Shown here: positions 6,025 through 7,177 of the stretch, piece by piece
Position numbering within the stretch: position 1 is the first letter of the stretch
Layout of the letters: each line of letters opens with the position of its first letter
NCBI GenBank assembly: GCA_900762805.1
Contig: CAAFHY010000220.1
Span: 1-7,177, forward strand
Length of the DNA: 7,177 bases
Direction of reading: 5' to 3'
DNA from: Oscillospiraceae bacterium
GTDB taxonomy: Bacteria > Bacillota > Clostridia > Oscillospirales > Ruminococcaceae
The notes under the pieces: generated by a model
Database searches by the model: none
What the model was told of the DNA's origin: nothing
What the model saw: only the letters and a program-made list of their open reading frames with translations
Position numbers and translations under genes: made by a program

Positions 6025-6054
6025 GTATTGTTTGCAGAAGTTGGGAATTTATGC
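6025..6054 (-). promoter_or_regulatory. Weak candidate sigma-G-like promoter of spoVT
   Basis: On the minus strand GCATA(A) (6054-6049) fits the sigma-G -35 pattern GHATR, and 18 bases later comes CAATAC (6030-6025), a partial match to the -10 CATWHTA. Bacillus spoVT is known to use sigma-G. The -10 match is poor, so this is only suggestive. Confidence 0.25.
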
Positions 6055-6152
6055 CGGCAAAGAGGCACATCGCAAAGAAAACGCCCGCCTGTCGCCGCGT
6101 CAGTCTACAGGGAACCACACGCAGACTGTGAAACGGGCTGCCGACAACAAAT

Positions 6153-6202
6153 ACAGGCTGAGCACCAGGAACTGGAAAAGTGCGAGGCGCTCAGCCTGTT
6201 TT
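6153..6202. terminator. Terminator-like hairpin in the spoVT upstream region
   Basis: ACAGGCTGAGC (6153-6163) pairs perfectly over 11 bases with GCTCAGCCTGT (6189-6199). TTTT (6199-6202) overlaps its plus-strand end, and ATTTGTT follows on the minus strand. The loop is 25 bases. No gene ends here on the plus strand, so it more likely backs up termination of the minus-strand lipoprotein operon. Confidence 0.5.
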
Positions 6203-6234
6203 GCCGTCCGGGGTTTCCAAGGGGCTTGCCCCCG

Positions 6235-6252
6235 GCGCATGGCTTTGCGAAG
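6235..6252 (+). repeat. 18-base motif also found inverted at 290-307
   Basis: GCGCATGGCTTTGCGAAG here matches the minus-strand sequence GCGCACGGCTTTGCAAAG at 307-290 in 16 of 18 positions. Both copies lie in intergenic regions and both contain a CTTTGC-type palindromic core. This suggests a dispersed intergenic repeat in this genome. Confidence 0.5.
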
Positions 6253-6382
6253 CAAAGTGAAGTGTTGTTATACGCTCCGTCGGCGTTGCTACGAAAATGC
6301 CGCTGCCGCCGGGAAGGGGCAAGGCAGCCAATCCCTCAGGGTGCCGGTCCATCCCCTTTCTGACTTCGGAGCGCTTCTTCTC

Positions 6383-6418
6383 TCAAAATCGAAATGGGCG
6401 GGAAGCGGTCACCCGCCT
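6383..6418 (-). terminator. Terminator of the minus-strand lipoprotein operon
   Basis: Reading minus, GGCGGG (6417-6412) pairs with CCCGCC (6402-6397) around a nine-base loop and is followed by CATTTCGATTTT. It begins 13 bases after the lipoprotein stop. The stem is short but well placed. Confidence 0.5.
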
Positions 6419-6430
6419 CAAGCATGGAAA

Positions 6431-6988
6431 TCAGCTGTTGCTTTGTATTGCAGTATCTATCATTTGCTGTAACGCTTCCTTGGATAACCCATACTCCTGG
6501 GCCTCTTGGCGCCGGATCTCCTTACATTCGAGTACAGTTGCTATGTAGTCACTCGCATCCTCGTGACATTCCACTTTAACAACAGCGTATCCTTTGTATG
6601 TGTCATTCTGCCTGATATAAACCTCGATAAAAGTCTTTGTCCCTCTCCAGATCCCTTTCCAGGGCGGAACTGTGTCGGGTGCTGAGGCTGAGTAGTATTC
6701 CCAGTAAGCATAACCAGAGTCCTCAATCGTAAGATCGGCAACATTTTGAGTCTCTCCATCTTCCTGTGACACGAGGAAGCTTCCATCACGAGCATGTAGT
6801 TCAAAAATATAGCCATCCTCGCGTGCGGTGCAGCGGATAAGCCCGTCTTCTATGAAAGAACGCAGCGGTGACCAACTATATCCGGGTTCAACCATCGTAC
6901 TGTCAGCCATGCGAGCTTCCGAGGGAGCGCAGGCACTTGGAAAAGTGACGATGACTGTACACAAAACAATAATCAGAATTATTTTCAT
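6431..6988 (-). CDS. Lipoprotein of unknown function
   Basis: A 185-residue protein I do not recognise. It opens with MKIILIIVLCTVIVTFPSAC, a hydrophobic signal sequence ending in a PSAC lipobox with Cys20 as the predicted lipidated residue, so it should be anchored outside the membrane. The mature part (21-185) is acidic and rich in aromatic residues (SGYAYWEYYS, PPWKGIWRGTKTF), probably mostly beta strands, and ends in a charged helix (LECKEIRRQEAQEYGLSKEA). It has two further cysteines, in IRCTA and VECHE, plus one in LECKE. ATG 6988 has AAGGAGG seven bases upstream and shares its A with the stop of the preceding gene. A TTG at 6991 is possible but overlaps that stop. Base composition is visibly more AT-rich than metK or spoVT, which suggests transfer. 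Confidence 0.8.
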   Translation of the reverse strand: MKIILIIVLCTVIVTFPSACAPSEARMADSTMVEPGYSWSPLRSFIEDGLIRCTAREDGYIFELHARDGSFLVSQEDGETQNVADLTIEDSGYAYWEYYSASAPDTVPPWKGIWRGTKTFIEVYIRQNDTYKGYAVVKVECHEDASDYIATVLECKEIRRQEAQEYGLSKEALQQMIDTAIQSNS

Positions 6989-7177
6989 CAATATACCTCC
7001 TTGAAGCTCACAATATCAATGCATGGTGATCCACTACAGCTTATGATAATCCATGTTGCTGTACCAGCCAACATATCTCCACAACCGGAACAAATGCTGG
7101 CATACTCATAATAATGTTCAGTGCCAGAATGATAATTGTACCCCGTATAGGAATTCAAATAACTGTGTGATGATTTA
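6988..7177 (-). CDS. Cysteine-containing protein of unknown function, C-terminal 62 residues
   Basis: This open frame runs from the right edge without a stop to TGA at 6990-6988, so it has no start in the window. The 62 residues include a Tyr/Ser/His-rich stretch (SYLNSYTGYNYHSGTEHYYEY), then CSGCG, ATWIIISCSGSPC and the end IDIVSFKEVY. The four cysteines sit as C-x2-C-x14-C-x4-C, a spacing that could bind zinc or form two disulfides. The stop TGA overlaps the lipoprotein ATG as TGATG, and the AAGGAGG for that gene lies inside this reading frame, so the two are translationally coupled. Low GC matches the lipoprotein. The frame is supported by uninterrupted reading, the overlap and matched composition; its family is unknown to me. 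Confidence 0.65.
   Translation of the reverse strand, partial: KSSHSYLNSYTGYNYHSGTEHYYEYASICSGCGDMLAGTATWIIISCSGSPCIDIVSFKEVY
6996..7002 (-). promoter_or_regulatory. Ribosome binding site of the lipoprotein, inside the upstream gene
   Basis: AAGGAGG on the minus strand lies seven bases before ATG 6988 and encodes part of the upstream protein's last residues (KEVY). It fixes the lipoprotein start at the ATG. Confidence 0.85.

Larger units (their letters stand above)
5995..6430. other. Hairpin-rich non-coding region upstream of spoVT
   Basis: I see no convincing gene here. The stretch is dense in palindromes. CAGTCT (6101-6106) pairs with AGACTG (6123-6128). There is a terminator-like stem at 6153-6199. 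CCGGGG/CCCCGG (6208-6235) encloses GGGGC-TT-GCCCC. CTTTGC-GAA-GCAAAG lies at 6243-6257, and AAGGGG (6314-6319) pairs with CCCCTT (6353-6358). The pattern resembles dispersed palindromic intergenic elements more than a single RNA gene. Confidence 0.5.

Noticed and set aside
5782..6363. A 193-residue plus-strand open frame across spoVT and its upstream region
   Set aside because: It overlaps spoVT antisense and runs through non-coding hairpins; it lacks a ribosome binding site and family features.

Overview
This GC-rich window most likely comes from a spore-forming low-abundance-type Firmicute of class Clostridia, probably Oscillospirales-like. The evidence is an S-box (SAM-I) riboswitch in front of metK, a SpoVT-type AbrB regulator, strong AGGAGG ribosome binding sites, a LytTR regulator N-terminus and Clostridia-style flavodoxin/cupin proteins. 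The genus cannot be fixed from the sequence alone.

Layout. 1-76 (minus) is the N-terminal end of a LytTR DNA-binding regulator. Its leader (94-438) is shared with a divergent LysR-type gene and holds two candidate promoters and a tandem 10-bp direct repeat. 439-1329 (plus) is the LysR-type regulator, broken by one in-frame TAA. 1416-3352 (plus) is a tight operon: a MerR-like regulator, a lipoprotein flavodoxin (one frameshift), a cupin and a cytosolic flavodoxin (two frameshifts). 3587-5003 is a promoter, SAM-I riboswitch, terminator and intact metK. 5004-5493 is non-coding and ends in a bidirectional terminator facing spoVT, which is encoded on minus at 5494-5994. 5995-6430 is a non-coding block rich in hairpins. 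6431-7177 (minus) is a visibly AT-richer pair: a lipoprotein of unknown function, translationally coupled to the C-terminal end of a cysteine-containing protein that runs off the window.

How the genes work together. The MerR-like, flavodoxin, cupin and flavodoxin genes look like one redox or stress-response unit under a local regulator, with one flavodoxin predicted outside the membrane and one inside. In this sequence the unit is damaged. There are four lesions in about 2.5 kb: one nonsense substitution and three single-base losses, each in a short homopolymer. Restoring one base at each site gives full-length proteins of 198 and 160 residues. This is either real gene decay or a consensus error in the assembly, and the sequence cannot separate the two. 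metK and spoVT are intact housekeeping and sporulation genes. The metK leader shows a complete SAM-off switch, in which the antiterminator competes with both P1 and the terminator.

I see no CRISPR array, tRNA, rRNA, transposase or phage gene. The least explained coding content is the minus-strand pair at the right edge.
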